64,000 bases of DNA from Spirosoma telluris (GTDB taxonomy: Bacteria; Bacteroidota; Bacteroidia; Cytophagales; Spirosomataceae). The stretch lies in the NCBI GenBank assembly GCA_003259005.1, contig QLII01000001.1, positions 7,121,001 through 7,185,000 on the forward strand, given 5' to 3'. Under the pieces are notes generated by a model. It had not been told where the DNA came from. It worked only from the letters and a program-made list of their open reading frames with translations, and searched no databases. The translations under genes were made by a program, and so were the position numbers. Below, piece by piece: positions 1 through 8,544 of the stretch. The stretch's first letter is position 1; every line of letters starts with the position of its first letter.

Positions 1-228
1 GAGGTTGCTAGTTTTGTCGCGACTCATCAGCATTTGCCGGAGATTCCATCTGAAGCTGATGTTAAAGCGAACGGGATTGGTTTAGGCGAAATGAATGCCA
101 AGTTGCTCCAAAAGATCGAAGAGCTAACCCTCTATGTAATCCAGCAGCAGAAACGAATTGAGCGATTGGAAGCCACGAATAAACCTAAACACATCCGAAA
201 GGGTGACTTCAAGCTACATCAGCGCTGA
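1..228 (+). CDS. C-terminal end of a tail-fibre-like surface protein (partial)
   Basis: The reading frame is open from base 1, so the gene begins outside the window; 75 residues are visible before the stop. The visible part has a HLPEIPSEADV stretch followed by a predicted coiled coil (NAKLLQKIEELTLYVIQQQ). The same module ends the larger protein at 56902-58385 (HLPGVPSAE, then NATLLEKVEELTLYSIQ), so the two are paralogues. In Bacteroidota this tail closes long secreted proteins with YadA-head-like or tail-fibre-like repeats, where the coil probably trimerises the fibre. The family assignment comes from this tail only; the function of the missing part is unknown. Confidence 0.65.
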   Translation, partial: EVASFVATHQHLPEIPSEADVKANGIGLGEMNAKLLQKIEELTLYVIQQQKRIERLEATNKPKHIRKGDFKLHQR

Positions 229-470
229 ATCAGACCAAATTCGCCTTCACAACAGGAATTAACTTTTGATGTAGCCGCCTACTACCATAAGCCGTCAAGC
301 CTAATTTGAACAGGTGACTTATCGGATCAATACAAACTAAAGGGCTTGCAGAACGACCGTGATTCGCCACAGGCGAAATGAACTGTTTTTTACCGATACT
401 GTAGCGAAACGATTCCTGAACTAAAAGCCGTAGAAGGTGTTTGATTTTGGGAGTTTTTAATCGTATTGGT

Positions 471-962
471 ATGGGGAAGGTATTGATTTGCAGTGTATTA
501 CTAATCCTTTGCGTCAGGCAGTTGGTCGCTTTTCGCATTCCGTGTAGCCCTCCATTGGGTAGTGGGTGTTTGACCATTACAACCCAATTAGATTCACTGG
601 CTACGTCCACGCTAACTGAGCTTCCATTAAGTATTTACATCCTGTATTTTGATCAAAGCAGTCCCAACTTACGGCCCGGAGACAAAGCAACCCTGGATTC
701 ACTGGCTGAAAAATTGGTGAAACAGCCAACATTACTAGCGACCGTGACGGGGTACACCGACAATGTGGGCAAGCGCGAGTTGAATCTGGTGTTAGCAGAG
801 TATCGGGCTAAAACAGTTGCCAACTATTTAAGGCAGCGCGGTGTGCTTGCCGATCAGATCGTAGCTAAATGGGAAGGTCCTGACAAAAAAGCGTCGGCAG
901 AAGATCCGGAAGCCGTAAAAACTATCAGTAGACGCGTTGTTGTCTTACTGGCACCCAGGTAG
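471..962 (+). CDS. OmpA-family C-terminal domain protein
   Basis: A protein of 163 aa with an N-terminal hydrophobic segment (VLICSVLLILCV) that fits a signal peptide or anchor, followed by an OmpA-like peptidoglycan-binding domain. The domain shows the usual course: ILYFDQSS, then LDSLAEKL, VTGYTDNVGKRELNLVLAEYRA and a C-terminal SRRVVVLL strand. TGYTDNVG and the following N-x-x-L-A-x-x-R-A match the peptidoglycan-contacting loop of the family. It probably tethers the outer membrane or periplasmic side to the cell wall. I chose the ATG at 471; an in-frame TTG at 441 would add ten residues before the hydrophobic segment. Confidence 0.75.
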   Translation: MGKVLICSVLLILCVRQLVAFRIPCSPPLGSGCLTITTQLDSLATSTLTELPLSIYILYFDQSSPNLRPGDKATLDSLAEKLVKQPTLLATVTGYTDNVGKRELNLVLAEYRAKTVANYLRQRGVLADQIVAKWEGPDKKASAEDPEAVKTISRRVVVLLAPR

Positions 963-1019
963 ATTTCGTTCTGGGTGCACTTTATAAGTTGTTGACTAAC
1001 AGACTAGATTACAGATCAA

Positions 1020-1166
1020 ATGGCAGCTATCTGGTTATTCGTTATCGTGTTAATGTGGTATGGCGCTAAGGCGTTGAGAAAAAATCCGCATAAACCCAAT
1101 TGGAACAAAGCTATTGCGGCTACCCTTTTATGGCCATTTTCCTTGTTTATGAAGCGATACGATTAG
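1020..1166 (+). CDS. Possible small membrane protein (48 aa)
   Basis: A short frame of 48 codons with ATG at 1020 and TAG at 1164. It starts with a hydrophobic helix (AAIWLFVIVLMWYGAKAL), then a basic loop (RKNPHKPNWNK), then a second hydrophobic stretch (AIAATLLWPFSLF). Two short membrane segments joined by a positive loop are plausible for a real small protein, and the gap between the OmpA-like gene and the next gene would otherwise be empty. There is no clear ribosome site, which is normal in Bacteroidota. No family is recognised; this could be chance. Confidence 0.35.
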   Translation: MAAIWLFVIVLMWYGAKALRKNPHKPNWNKAIAATLLWPFSLFMKRYD

Positions 1167-1192
1167 TTGATGGCATGCTGCCACCTGTTAAT

Positions 1193-1765
1193 CTATTCCT
1201 TCTCCAGCTTTTTTCGCAAGGCTTCCAGTTCCCGTTTCTTTGCTGTATAAATGCCGTGTTCCCAGCCTCCGGCAAAATAGCTTAACGCAAAAAAGAGTAC
1301 CAGACCCAGGACTAACCAAATCGACTGACCAACTTTCCAGACGCCCAGCAGACTAAGGATGCCAACGGGCACTATATTCCAGCGCATTAATTGGGAAAGA
1401 CGAACCTGGTAGGTGGCCATTAAGACGGCATAGTCCAGTTCGCCCAGCAGCGAACGGCCAAACGTATTGCCGCCTTGCAGTCGGCGAATGCGATGCGTTA
1501 ACACATAGAAAACAGTTCCCAACATCCAGGCGGCCATCAGATATAACCATAAATTACCAGCCGTAGACTTCACTACATTTAGGCCTATCATCAGACTGCC
1601 CACGCCTGTATAGACGATCAGTATGAGTAACTCACTGAAATTAGCGATATGACTAGCCTGTTTCTTTTTGGCCAGAATATGGTTGTATAAGGCGTTTTCA
1701 TTGATTGCCCATAGGGGTTCCTTCGTCTGGGAATCCCAGATTTTCTGCAGTTCGTCAAATTCCAT
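1193..1765 (-). CDS. Membrane protein, probable partner of the adjacent ECF sigma factor
   Basis: A protein of 190 aa. The N-terminal 40 residues are soluble (MEFDELQKIWDSQT), followed by four hydrophobic segments (around LLILIVYTGVGSLMIGL, LWLYLMAAWMLGTVFYVL, IVPVGILSLLGVW and IWLVLGLVLFFALSYF) and a charged tail ending LEALRKKLEKE. Its start codon lies inside the 3' end of the sigma gene (11-bp overlap), so the two are translationally linked. This pairing and topology fit an anti-sigma or sigma-associated membrane protein, with the cytoplasmic N-terminus the likely contact. No zinc-binding anti-sigma motif is visible, so the anti-sigma role is inferred from context. Confidence 0.6.
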   Translation of the reverse strand: MEFDELQKIWDSQTKEPLWAINENALYNHILAKKKQASHIANFSELLILIVYTGVGSLMIGLNVVKSTAGNLWLYLMAAWMLGTVFYVLTHRIRRLQGGNTFGRSLLGELDYAVLMATYQVRLSQLMRWNIVPVGILSLLGVWKVGQSIWLVLGLVLFFALSYFAGGWEHGIYTAKKRELEALRKKLEKE

Positions 1766-2267
1766 GATAATTCTGTTGTTTAGATTTTGTGATAAGCTGT
1801 TTTTTGATTCGATTGATTTTTACCCCAATATTTGATTCGGAGATGCCGACGATGGTGGCCATCTCTTTATAACTGAACCCATCCAGAAGTAGCAAGGTGA
1901 TGGAGCGATCGACTTCATCGAGTTTGTGAATTTCTTCATAGAGCCAGGTCAGGCGTTCATCCACCTCAACTTTAGTCTCCTGCAAAATTGCCTGCACGTT
2001 ATCGAGCGACTCTTGGGAATCAGCATGTTTTCGTTCCTTGCTCCCCCATTTAAGCGCCGTATTAAGGGCTATTCGATAGAGCCAGGTTGAGTTGGAGCAC
2101 TGCTGTCGGAAAGCGGGGATGGAATGCCAGACCTGAATAATGATCTCCTGGAAAAGATCCTCCTGATCCATGGTGGTTGAGGCATAAGCGCGCACTACTT
2201 TAAAGAGCAGCGCTCTATACTGGTCGAGCCATGTTTCAAAAATATGATTCTGTTCGATTTCACTCAT
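1755..2267 (-). CDS. ECF-type RNA polymerase sigma factor
   Basis: A protein of 170 aa, normal for ECF sigma factors. Region 2 is seen at residues 20-85 (QDLFQEIIIQVWHSIPAFR, then STWLYRIALNTALKW). Region 4 is at about 110-165, with a helix-turn-helix (SITLLLLDGFSYKEMATIVGIS, then ESNIGVKINRIKKQL). It directs RNA polymerase to a small set of promoters when released by a partner, most likely the membrane protein encoded immediately downstream, with which it overlaps by 11 bp. It has no neighbouring FecR or SusC gene, so it is distinct from the second ECF factor at 58646-59257. Confidence 0.85.
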   Translation of the reverse strand: MSEIEQNHIFETWLDQYRALLFKVVRAYASTTMDQEDLFQEIIIQVWHSIPAFRQQCSNSTWLYRIALNTALKWGSKERKHADSQESLDNVQAILQETKVEVDERLTWLYEEIHKLDEVDRSITLLLLDGFSYKEMATIVGISESNIGVKINRIKKQLITKSKQQNYHGI

Positions 2268-2613
2268 GACTCTACTTAGTTACCCTATTAGTACTCGTCA
2301 GGAGTTGAATTCTTACAAATGATACGAATTAATTGTGCGGTTCCCGTCAACCTAACTGCTAGCCTTGTCGATGATTTGCCTTCAGGCGTCAAAGTAGTCG
2401 CGTAGCGACGGCACGCCAATGTTGTCCACCACCACCTTCTGCTACAAACATCTCGTCGCTACGCGACTGCTTCGTCATGTGATTTCAAAACCCCTGTCCT
2501 TCTCCTGTTGTAGGAGAGGGGCTGGGAGCGAGGTTAACGTAAAAAAGTAGGAAATCCTACTAAGATGGCTTTGTTGGTTATTCATAGGTTCATGGTCTAT
2601 CCAAACCATATAC
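2268..2613. other. Intergenic gap with a palindromic repeat
   Basis: No gene is seen in these 346 bases. They hold a perfect 15-bp inverted repeat (AGTCGCGTAGCGACG at 2396-2410, its complement at 2454-2468). Near 2500-2530 there is a G-rich stretch (GGAGAGGGGCTGGGAG) that resembles one end of the GC-rich repeats at 24751 and 49883. Confidence 0.6.
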
Positions 2614-3965
2614 ATGTACTCAACGATTTTGCGTTTTCTGGTTTATGCATTGGTCCTCCTGATTCCCTCTGCTTGCATTGACCCGGAGGATAGTCTACTG
2701 ATCGGCACAAATGATCTGCTCGTTGTAGACGGCACGATTACCAATCTGCCTGAACCACAGGTTATTCAATTAAAACGGGCCTATGCCGATCGGCTAACGG
2801 GTCAGTTTAGTACCGTACCGCTTACAAAAGCGACCGTAGAGGTCATGGTCGATTCGTCGGCGGTGATTGCCTGTCATGAAACCCTGGATGGCAGCTACCA
2901 GCTCCCCAGTGATTTTAAAGGGCAGACGGGTCATTCGTATCAACTTCGGTTTACCCTTGCCGATGGAAGTCGGTACGAATCGACCCGGCAGGTGATGCCA
3001 GCTGGGTCCCCAATCGATAAAATAAACGCCCGATTTAATCCCACCAGTTTATCGGTAAATCAGCTAAATGGCTACAGGGCAGCGCATGACCTATATATTG
3101 ACAGTCAGGACCCTGCCAATCAGGCTAATTATTATCGTTGGGAGTGGAAACTCTGGGAACGTCAGTATTGGTGTCATACCTGTAAACAAGGCGTTTATGC
3201 CATCAATAAAGTACTGCCCAATGTCTACAAAGATCGGGATTACTTTGTGACGGGTACCGAGCTTTACGAAGACTGCTTTAGTCCCCGGCCGGGTAAAGCT
3301 GGCGAAGAAGCGCCTGAAGTGCCCACTGAGAACTGGACGTATGATTATCAATGCCGAACGGCCTGCTGGTCGATTATTTATGGCTATGATATTCTCGTGA
3401 TGGATGATCGCTATATAAATGGGGGATTAATCAGCCAGCAACGCGTGGGTCAAATTCCCTTTTATGACACACAACCTGCTTTAGTCGATGTGCGCCAACT
3501 CGCCCTGACTGCCGATGCCTACCGATACTTTAAGCTGTTTGCGGAGCAGACCCAGCATGTAGGCGGACTATCCGATACGCCCCTACAGCTTTAGTGGGTA
3601 ATATTCGTCAGGTAGATCGTCCGCAGACAAAAGTGATCGGCTACTTCTCGGCTTCGGCTGTTTCGCTGATTCACTATTGGCTGGACCGGAAAGATACCCA
3701 GGGCGTACTGGCCTACGGAGCCACGGCACCCGTTGATACACTCCGCCCCAAAGGCAGCTACGGACCGGGAGCGGATCAGCTATTTTATGCCTTAAATGGG
3801 CGACAGCCCAACCCCGAGCCCGCACCACCGTACCTGGGTGAGCGGCAGAAAGCCAAGGTTAGACTCTGGCCCAATGCTGATCGGCCCCGCTGGCTCCCTG
3901 CTTGCAAAGCGATAACCAAACTCCGTTTAAACCAGAAGGGTGGAGGGATAATGGATAATGAATAA
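2614..3965 (+). CDS. DUF4249-family lipoprotein, broken by a one-base frameshift
   Basis: With one base restored the frame encodes 450 aa. It begins with a lipoprotein signal (LIPSAC, Cys21), then the DUF4249 pattern: LLVVDGTITN near the start, a beta-rich region (TKATVEVMV, YQLRFTLADGS), a long central part with many Trp, Tyr and Cys, and GYFSASAVSLIHYWLDRKD near the end. The frame breaks at the C run 3580-3583; one more C joins DTPPTALVGNIRQV without a gap, as the family expects. DUF4249 proteins are outer-membrane-associated partners of TonB-dependent receptors in Bacteroidota, but none lies beside this one. Role unknown. The last codons lie in an AT-rich repeat (ATGGATAATGAATAAT), so the extreme C-terminus may not be native. 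Confidence 0.75.
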
Positions 3966-4016
3966 TGGGGTTAAGTTGTCGATTTTCAGTAAATTTTTGC
4001 TAATAATTATCCATTA

Positions 4017-4058
4017 GACTTGTTGTAACGCGGGTTTCCACCCGCGTTACAACAAGTC
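4017..4058. repeat. Perfect 19-bp hairpin
   Basis: Positions 4017-4035 and 4040-4058 are exact reverse complements separated by only TTCC. The stem contains GTAACGCGGGT. No T-run follows, so it is more like a mobile palindromic repeat than an intrinsic terminator, although it could act as one between the DUF4249 gene and the regulator at 4196. Confidence 0.75.
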
Positions 4059-4164
4059 AATTAATTTTATTCGTCAAGGCGGGCCTGCCAGCTAGCGTTG
4101 TTTTTAGTATAGTCGAATGGGCATAAGGTTTATTGAAGTATTTCTTTGGAGATATTGATATATT

Positions 4165-4186
4165 TTTTGCCAATTTTAAGGCAAAA
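4165..4186 (+). promoter_or_regulatory. Short inverted repeat just upstream of the hybrid regulator
   Basis: TTTTGCC (4165-4171) and GGCAAAA (4180-4186) are inverted around an 8-base AT-rich spacer, ending 9 bases before the ATG at 4196. It could be an operator or a leader hairpin covering the start. It is short enough to be chance. Confidence 0.25.
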
Positions 4187-4195
4187 TTGCTGAGT

Positions 4196-7100
4196 ATGCG
4201 GTTCGTATTTTTTTGCCAGATTCTTCTTTGGGTTATTACGTCTAACAGACTGATAGCCCAACCGAAAGGCTGGCAGGAATTGACAATTTCCAATGGCCTG
4301 TCGCAGGGCATGATCTTCGATCTCAAACAGGACCAGAAAGGCTTTATCTGGATTGCGACTAAAGACGGGCTAAATCGCTACGATGGGTATAATTTTAAGG
4401 TTTTTACCAACGACCCATACAATCCGTACAGCATCTCCGACAATGCCTGCTCGGCCTTACTGCTCGACCGCCATAAACGGCTCTGGATCGGTACCCTGAA
4501 TAAAGGCCTTAATTTATATGATGACCGGACCCAGCGCTTTTATCATATTGCCATTTGGGACCAGACATTGGAAACGGGGGCAAACTACGAGATTCGGGGA
4601 TTGGCCGAAGATCCTGCGGGCAATATCTGGGTAGGTACCAACGTAGGGAAACCGTTTAAAATTATCCTTCCTCCTTCGCTTCACCATCATTTCCCGGAAC
4701 GGCCTGATTTTGCGGATCAGGTTCAGATTGTATCGTTGCCGATTGCTCGTGAGCAAACGAACCATCCGAATCTTTCTTTTAGTTTTAAATCAACAGGCGA
4801 GGCACACACAGCGGTAGATAATGGTGTTTATACCTTCAACTGGAAAAAGCCAGTTTCGCTCACCCGCTTGGCGCTGTTCACTGGCGAAACACCGGCTATT
4901 TTTGATTTATATGAGGCCACCCATCAGGGCTATTTGTTTATCTGTACCGCTAACAAAATTGATTGTTGGCGTAAGGGGAAGCGGAACGTAATCTCGTTGC
5001 CTGCCAAAGGCGTTGCAGGTGTACAAATTAAGCCTATCGATAAAAACTTACTGGCGATTATAACCGTCAACCACCTCTGGCTATTGTCGCCGGATGAGCT
5101 TTATCGGAAAGATAGCCTGACCGTTCAGGACGCATTTATGGCCTTGCCGCCGAATCTGTATGCCGTGACCCAGGTGTTGAAAGATAAAACCGATAACATC
5201 TGGATAGGCACCAGTGGCTACGGTATTCGAAAGTTTAACCCACGAGTCAATCAGTTTCATTCGTACCTGCCACGTACGTCGCTGTCCTATTTGTATGTCG
5301 ACAGGCAAGGGCGAACCTATGCCCGTTATCAATTTGCGTATGGGTTAGTAGATCTTAAATCCAATCAGTTAATGCCTTTTCTGGACCCGAAACTTACTGA
5401 GGCCGATCGTCGGCAACGGTATTTTATGCAGGATCGGCAGGGGTTTTTCTGGGTGTCGAATACGAATTTTCAGACCCATGAAGAGCATTTGTTCAAGTTT
5501 TCCAGTACCTGGCAATTGCTCAAAAAATATCCATTACCCGCCGAGGCTGATTTTGGTTTATGGGGAAATCACACGCTGGAAGATCCATCGGGCTTGCTTT
5601 GGATTGGAGCCACGAATGGCAAATTACTCCGGTTCGATCCCCAATCTGAAACGTTTCAGACGTTCCAGTACTTATCGAAAAGTAGTCCGGAAACGGAAAC
5701 CTATGCGTTGCTTCGTGAGCCAGATGGCTCCTTCTGGATTGGTACCCAGCAAGGACTCGTCAAGGCTGAGCATCTTTCGGAGAGGCCTACGTATACCCAC
5801 TATAGAAACTCGATTACGAACCGGCAAAGCCTGAGCAATGATTTCGTGCTGAGTCTGGTCAATGACCCCTATGAGCCTGGCCGGTACTTGTGGATTGGTA
5901 CCAAGGGAGGGGGATTAGAACGACTGGACAAACGGACGGGCCAATTCAGCCACTTTACCGAGAAAGATGGCCTACCCAATAAAGTGGTGTATGGCCTTAT
6001 ACCCGATGAATCGCGCAACCTGTGGCTGAGTACAAACCGGGGGCTGTCGCAATTCAATCCCCGAACGGGACATTTTCGGAACTATACGCAGGCCGATGGC
6101 CTACAGGATGATGAGTTTAACACGGGTTCGTTTGTGAAGTCGCCTTCCGGTGAGTTGCTGTTTGGTGGCGTCAATGGCCTGAATACGTTTCAGCCCTTGA
6201 AGCTGTTACGGGAAAACCAGAAGATCCCAACGGTCGCTATTCTTGGGCTGCGGATCAATAATAAGCCGGTAGAAGTAGGCAATAGCGATAACGTTCTTGA
6301 GCAGAGTATTGACTATACGGACCAACTTAAGTTACGGCATGATCAGAACCTGCTCACATTTGAGTTTGGCGTGCTGGATTACACGAATTCGGCAAATAAC
6401 CGCTACCGGTATCGACTGATTGGTATTGACGACGACTGGGTAGAAGCAGGAACCAACCGATTCGCCAATTACGCGCAACTACCCCCTGGAAACTATCGTC
6501 TTCAGATGCTGGGGTCTGTAGATGGTGAGCATTGGAGTAAGCCGCTGGAATTGCCGATTCAGATTCATCCTCCATTTTACCGGTCCTGGTGGGCCTATCT
6601 GGTTTATTTAATCCTGGTAGCGCTGATGATCTGGCAGTTAAATCGGTTTCAGGCCCAGCGATTGCTGCTTCAGCAACAGGTTGCCTTCGAACAAAAAGAA
6701 GCAGGCCGTTTAGCTGAATTGGATGTTGTGAAAACGCGCTTTTTTACCAATATCTCCCACGAATTCCGGACACCATTAACCCTGCTGCTGGGACCAATCA
6801 ACGACCTTCTGCTGCGTCACCCAACCGACATGCTATATCAGGTTATGTATCGGAATGCCAACCGGTTGCAGTCGTTGATTGGCCAACTGCTTGATCTGGC
6901 TAAACTGGATGCCGGACAATTACAACTGGATCGAAAACCGGGTAACCTGGTTGATGACCTTCGGATATGGATTGCTTCCTTCGAGTCGCTGGCACAAAGC
7001 CGGGGAGTTGCGCTGTCATTGACACAAAACCGACCGAATCAGTGGATGCTGTATGATACCGATAAACTGGAGAAAATTGTAACCAATCTGATTTCGAATG

Positions 7101-8305
7101 CCCTGAAATTTACTCCTGCGGGCGGGCGCGTGGAAGTAAATGTTGTGTACCATCATGCTAAATCGGGTATAACGATCTCCGTTCAGGATACAGGGGTTGG
7201 CATCGCTCCTGAGCAGGTCAGCCATATTTTTGACCGGTTCTATCAGGTCGACGACAGCCAGCAACGTGGATATGAAGGCACTGGTATCGGGCTGGCACTG
7301 GTCAAAGAGCTGGTTACAGCCATGAAAGGAAACATTCGTGTCGAGAGTCAACCTGATCAGGGGGCTACGTTTATCGTTGACTTGCCATTAGGTGTAGCGG
7401 AAGCGTCTGCTCCGATTAATCCGGCACTGGTTACCGCTGATGGTAGTGGAGCAGTCAGGGCAGAGGCTATAGCTGGACAAACTCAGGTGGTTTCGGATCA
7501 GGAAGCCTCATCGGGTAAGGCTGTTTTGATCGTAGAGGATAATGATGACTTACGGCTGTATATCCGACATATACTGGAAGCAACCTATACGGTTACAGAA
7601 GCTGTCGATGGGCAGGATGGGCTTCAGAAGGCAGTTGACACCCTGCCCGATCTGGTCATTTGCGATCTAATGATGCCCCGCCTGGATGGGTTCGGCTTCT
7701 GTCAGCAACTTAAATCCCAGGAAGCCACCAGCCATATTCCGGTCGTGATGCTTACGGCCAAAGCTGATAGAGAAAGCCGTATTGAAGGACTAACGATTGG
7801 GGCTGATGATTACCTGACCAAGCCTTTTGATCGGCAGGAACTACTGCTTCGTGTACGGAATCAACTCCTGCAACAGGAACGACTTTTCGAATGGTTTACG
7901 GTTAATCAGTCGCACAAGGAGCCGACATTAGTCGTTCCACCAGCACTTTCAGCCGAACAAAGGTTCCTGGATCGGTTGACGGAGGTGGTGCTGCAACACA
8001 TCGATGATCCTGCTTTTAACGTCGAAGCGCTGGCCGATGCGGTTAACCTGAGCCGCGTACAAGTGTATCGAAAGCTAAAGGCGTTGACGAACATAACGGC
8101 CACCAACTTTATTCGCGACATTCGGCTTGCTCAGGCGGCAACATTGCTCACTACCCAAACCGACAGTGTAACGCAGGTAGCCTATGCGGTGGGCTTCGAT
8201 AGCCTGTCGTATTTCGCCAAAGTATTCCAGGAGAAGTATGGCGTTCTTCCCTCTCAATATGGAAAACAATCGCTGCCGGAGAGACAGGACCAGCGCCCTG
8301 GTTAA
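4196..8305 (+). CDS. Hybrid two-component system regulator (HTCS: sensor, kinase, receiver and AraC output in one protein)
   Basis: A protein of 1369 aa with the complete HTCS layout. A signal peptide (FVFFCQILLWVITSNRLIAQ) is followed by about 670 residues of propeller repeats (GFIWIATKDGLNRYDGY, RLWIGTLNKGLNLYDD, LWIGTKGGGLERLD), a Y_Y_Y-type domain (about 700-790), one membrane helix near 797-815, and a HisKA domain with FFTNISHEFRTPLTL (His855). Then come the ATPase (NLISNALKFTP, DTGVGI, GTGIGLAL), a receiver with phospho-acceptor Asp1157 (VICDLMMPRLDG) and a C-terminal AraC-type DNA-binding domain. Such proteins sense oligosaccharides in the periplasm and activate polysaccharide loci; the target locus is not evident. 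The frame is intact. The ATG at 4196 places the signal peptide correctly; an upstream TTG at 4133 is unlikely. Confidence 0.93.
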   Translation: MRFVFFCQILLWVITSNRLIAQPKGWQELTISNGLSQGMIFDLKQDQKGFIWIATKDGLNRYDGYNFKVFTNDPYNPYSISDNACSALLLDRHKRLWIGTLNKGLNLYDDRTQRFYHIAIWDQTLETGANYEIRGLAEDPAGNIWVGTNVGKPFKIILPPSLHHHFPERPDFADQVQIVSLPIAREQTNHPNLSFSFKSTGEAHTAVDNGVYTFNWKKPVSLTRLALFTGETPAIFDLYEATHQGYLFICTANKIDCWRKGKRNVISLPAKGVAGVQIKPIDKNLLAIITVNHLWLLSPDELYRKDSLTVQDAFMALPPNLYAVTQVLKDKTDNIWIGTSGYGIRKFNPRVNQFHSYLPRTSLSYLYVDRQGRTYARYQFAYGLVDLKSNQLMPFLDPKLTEADRRQRYFMQDRQGFFWVSNTNFQTHEEHLFKFSSTWQLLKKYPLPAEADFGLWGNHTLEDPSGLLWIGATNGKLLRFDPQSETFQTFQYLSKSSPETETYALLREPDGSFWIGTQQGLVKAEHLSERPTYTHYRNSITNRQSLSNDFVLSLVNDPYEPGRYLWIGTKGGGLERLDKRTGQFSHFTEKDGLPNKVVYGLIPDESRNLWLSTNRGLSQFNPRTGHFRNYTQADGLQDDEFNTGSFVKSPSGELLFGGVNGLNTFQPLKLLRENQKIPTVAILGLRINNKPVEVGNSDNVLEQSIDYTDQLKLRHDQNLLTFEFGVLDYTNSANNRYRYRLIGIDDDWVEAGTNRFANYAQLPPGNYRLQMLGSVDGEHWSKPLELPIQIHPPFYRSWWAYLVYLILVALMIWQLNRFQAQRLLLQQQVAFEQKEAGRLAELDVVKTRFFTNISHEFRTPLTLLLGPINDLLLRHPTDMLYQVMYRNANRLQSLIGQLLDLAKLDAGQLQLDRKPGNLVDDLRIWIASFESLAQSRGVALSLTQNRPNQWMLYDTDKLEKIVTNLISNALKFTPAGGRVEVNVVYHHAKSGITISVQDTGVGIAPEQVSHIFDRFYQVDDSQQRGYEGTGIGLALVKELVTAMKGNIRVESQPDQGATFIVDLPLGVAEASAPINPALVTADGSGAVRAEAIAGQTQVVSDQEASSGKAVLIVEDNDDLRLYIRHILEATYTVTEAVDGQDGLQKAVDTLPDLVICDLMMPRLDGFGFCQQLKSQEATSHIPVVMLTAKADRESRIEGLTIGADDYLTKPFDRQELLLRVRNQLLQQERLFEWFTVNQSHKEPTLVVPPALSAEQRFLDRLTEVVLQHIDDPAFNVEALADAVNLSRVQVYRKLKALTNITATNFIRDIRLAQAATLLTTQTDSVTQVAYAVGFDSLSYFAKVFQEKYGVLPSQYGKQSLPERQDQRPG

Positions 8306-8351
8306 TGGATGAAATCTCGCTGGGAGCGGTTCGTTTTGTTCCTCAATTACT

Positions 8352-8379
8352 AAAAAAGCCTGGTAATCCAGGCTTTTTT
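8352..8379 (+). terminator. Intrinsic terminator after the hybrid regulator
   Basis: AAAAAAGCCTGG (8352-8363) and CCAGGCTTTTTT (8368-8379) form a perfect 12-bp stem with a TAAT loop and a T-run, 47 bases after the stop at 8305. It works in either direction by sequence, but only the plus-strand gene reads into it. Confidence 0.85.
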
Positions 8380-8544
8380 CATGCCATGTAACATGAGTGG
8401 TATTGGATGTAACGAGCGTGTTAGCCGCTTATGTCCAGGTGTTGCTAATTGCCAGCCGATTTAGTCCAGCCTCATTCGGTCAAAACTATAACCCGTTGCG
8501 ATCGATGAGCGATGGCTTTTCAACTCAACCTTTCCTCTTTTTAT

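Noticed and set aside
230..610. Minus-strand frame of about 126 codons opposite the OmpA-like gene
   Set aside because: It lies opposite a recognised gene, has no family signature and an unnatural composition.
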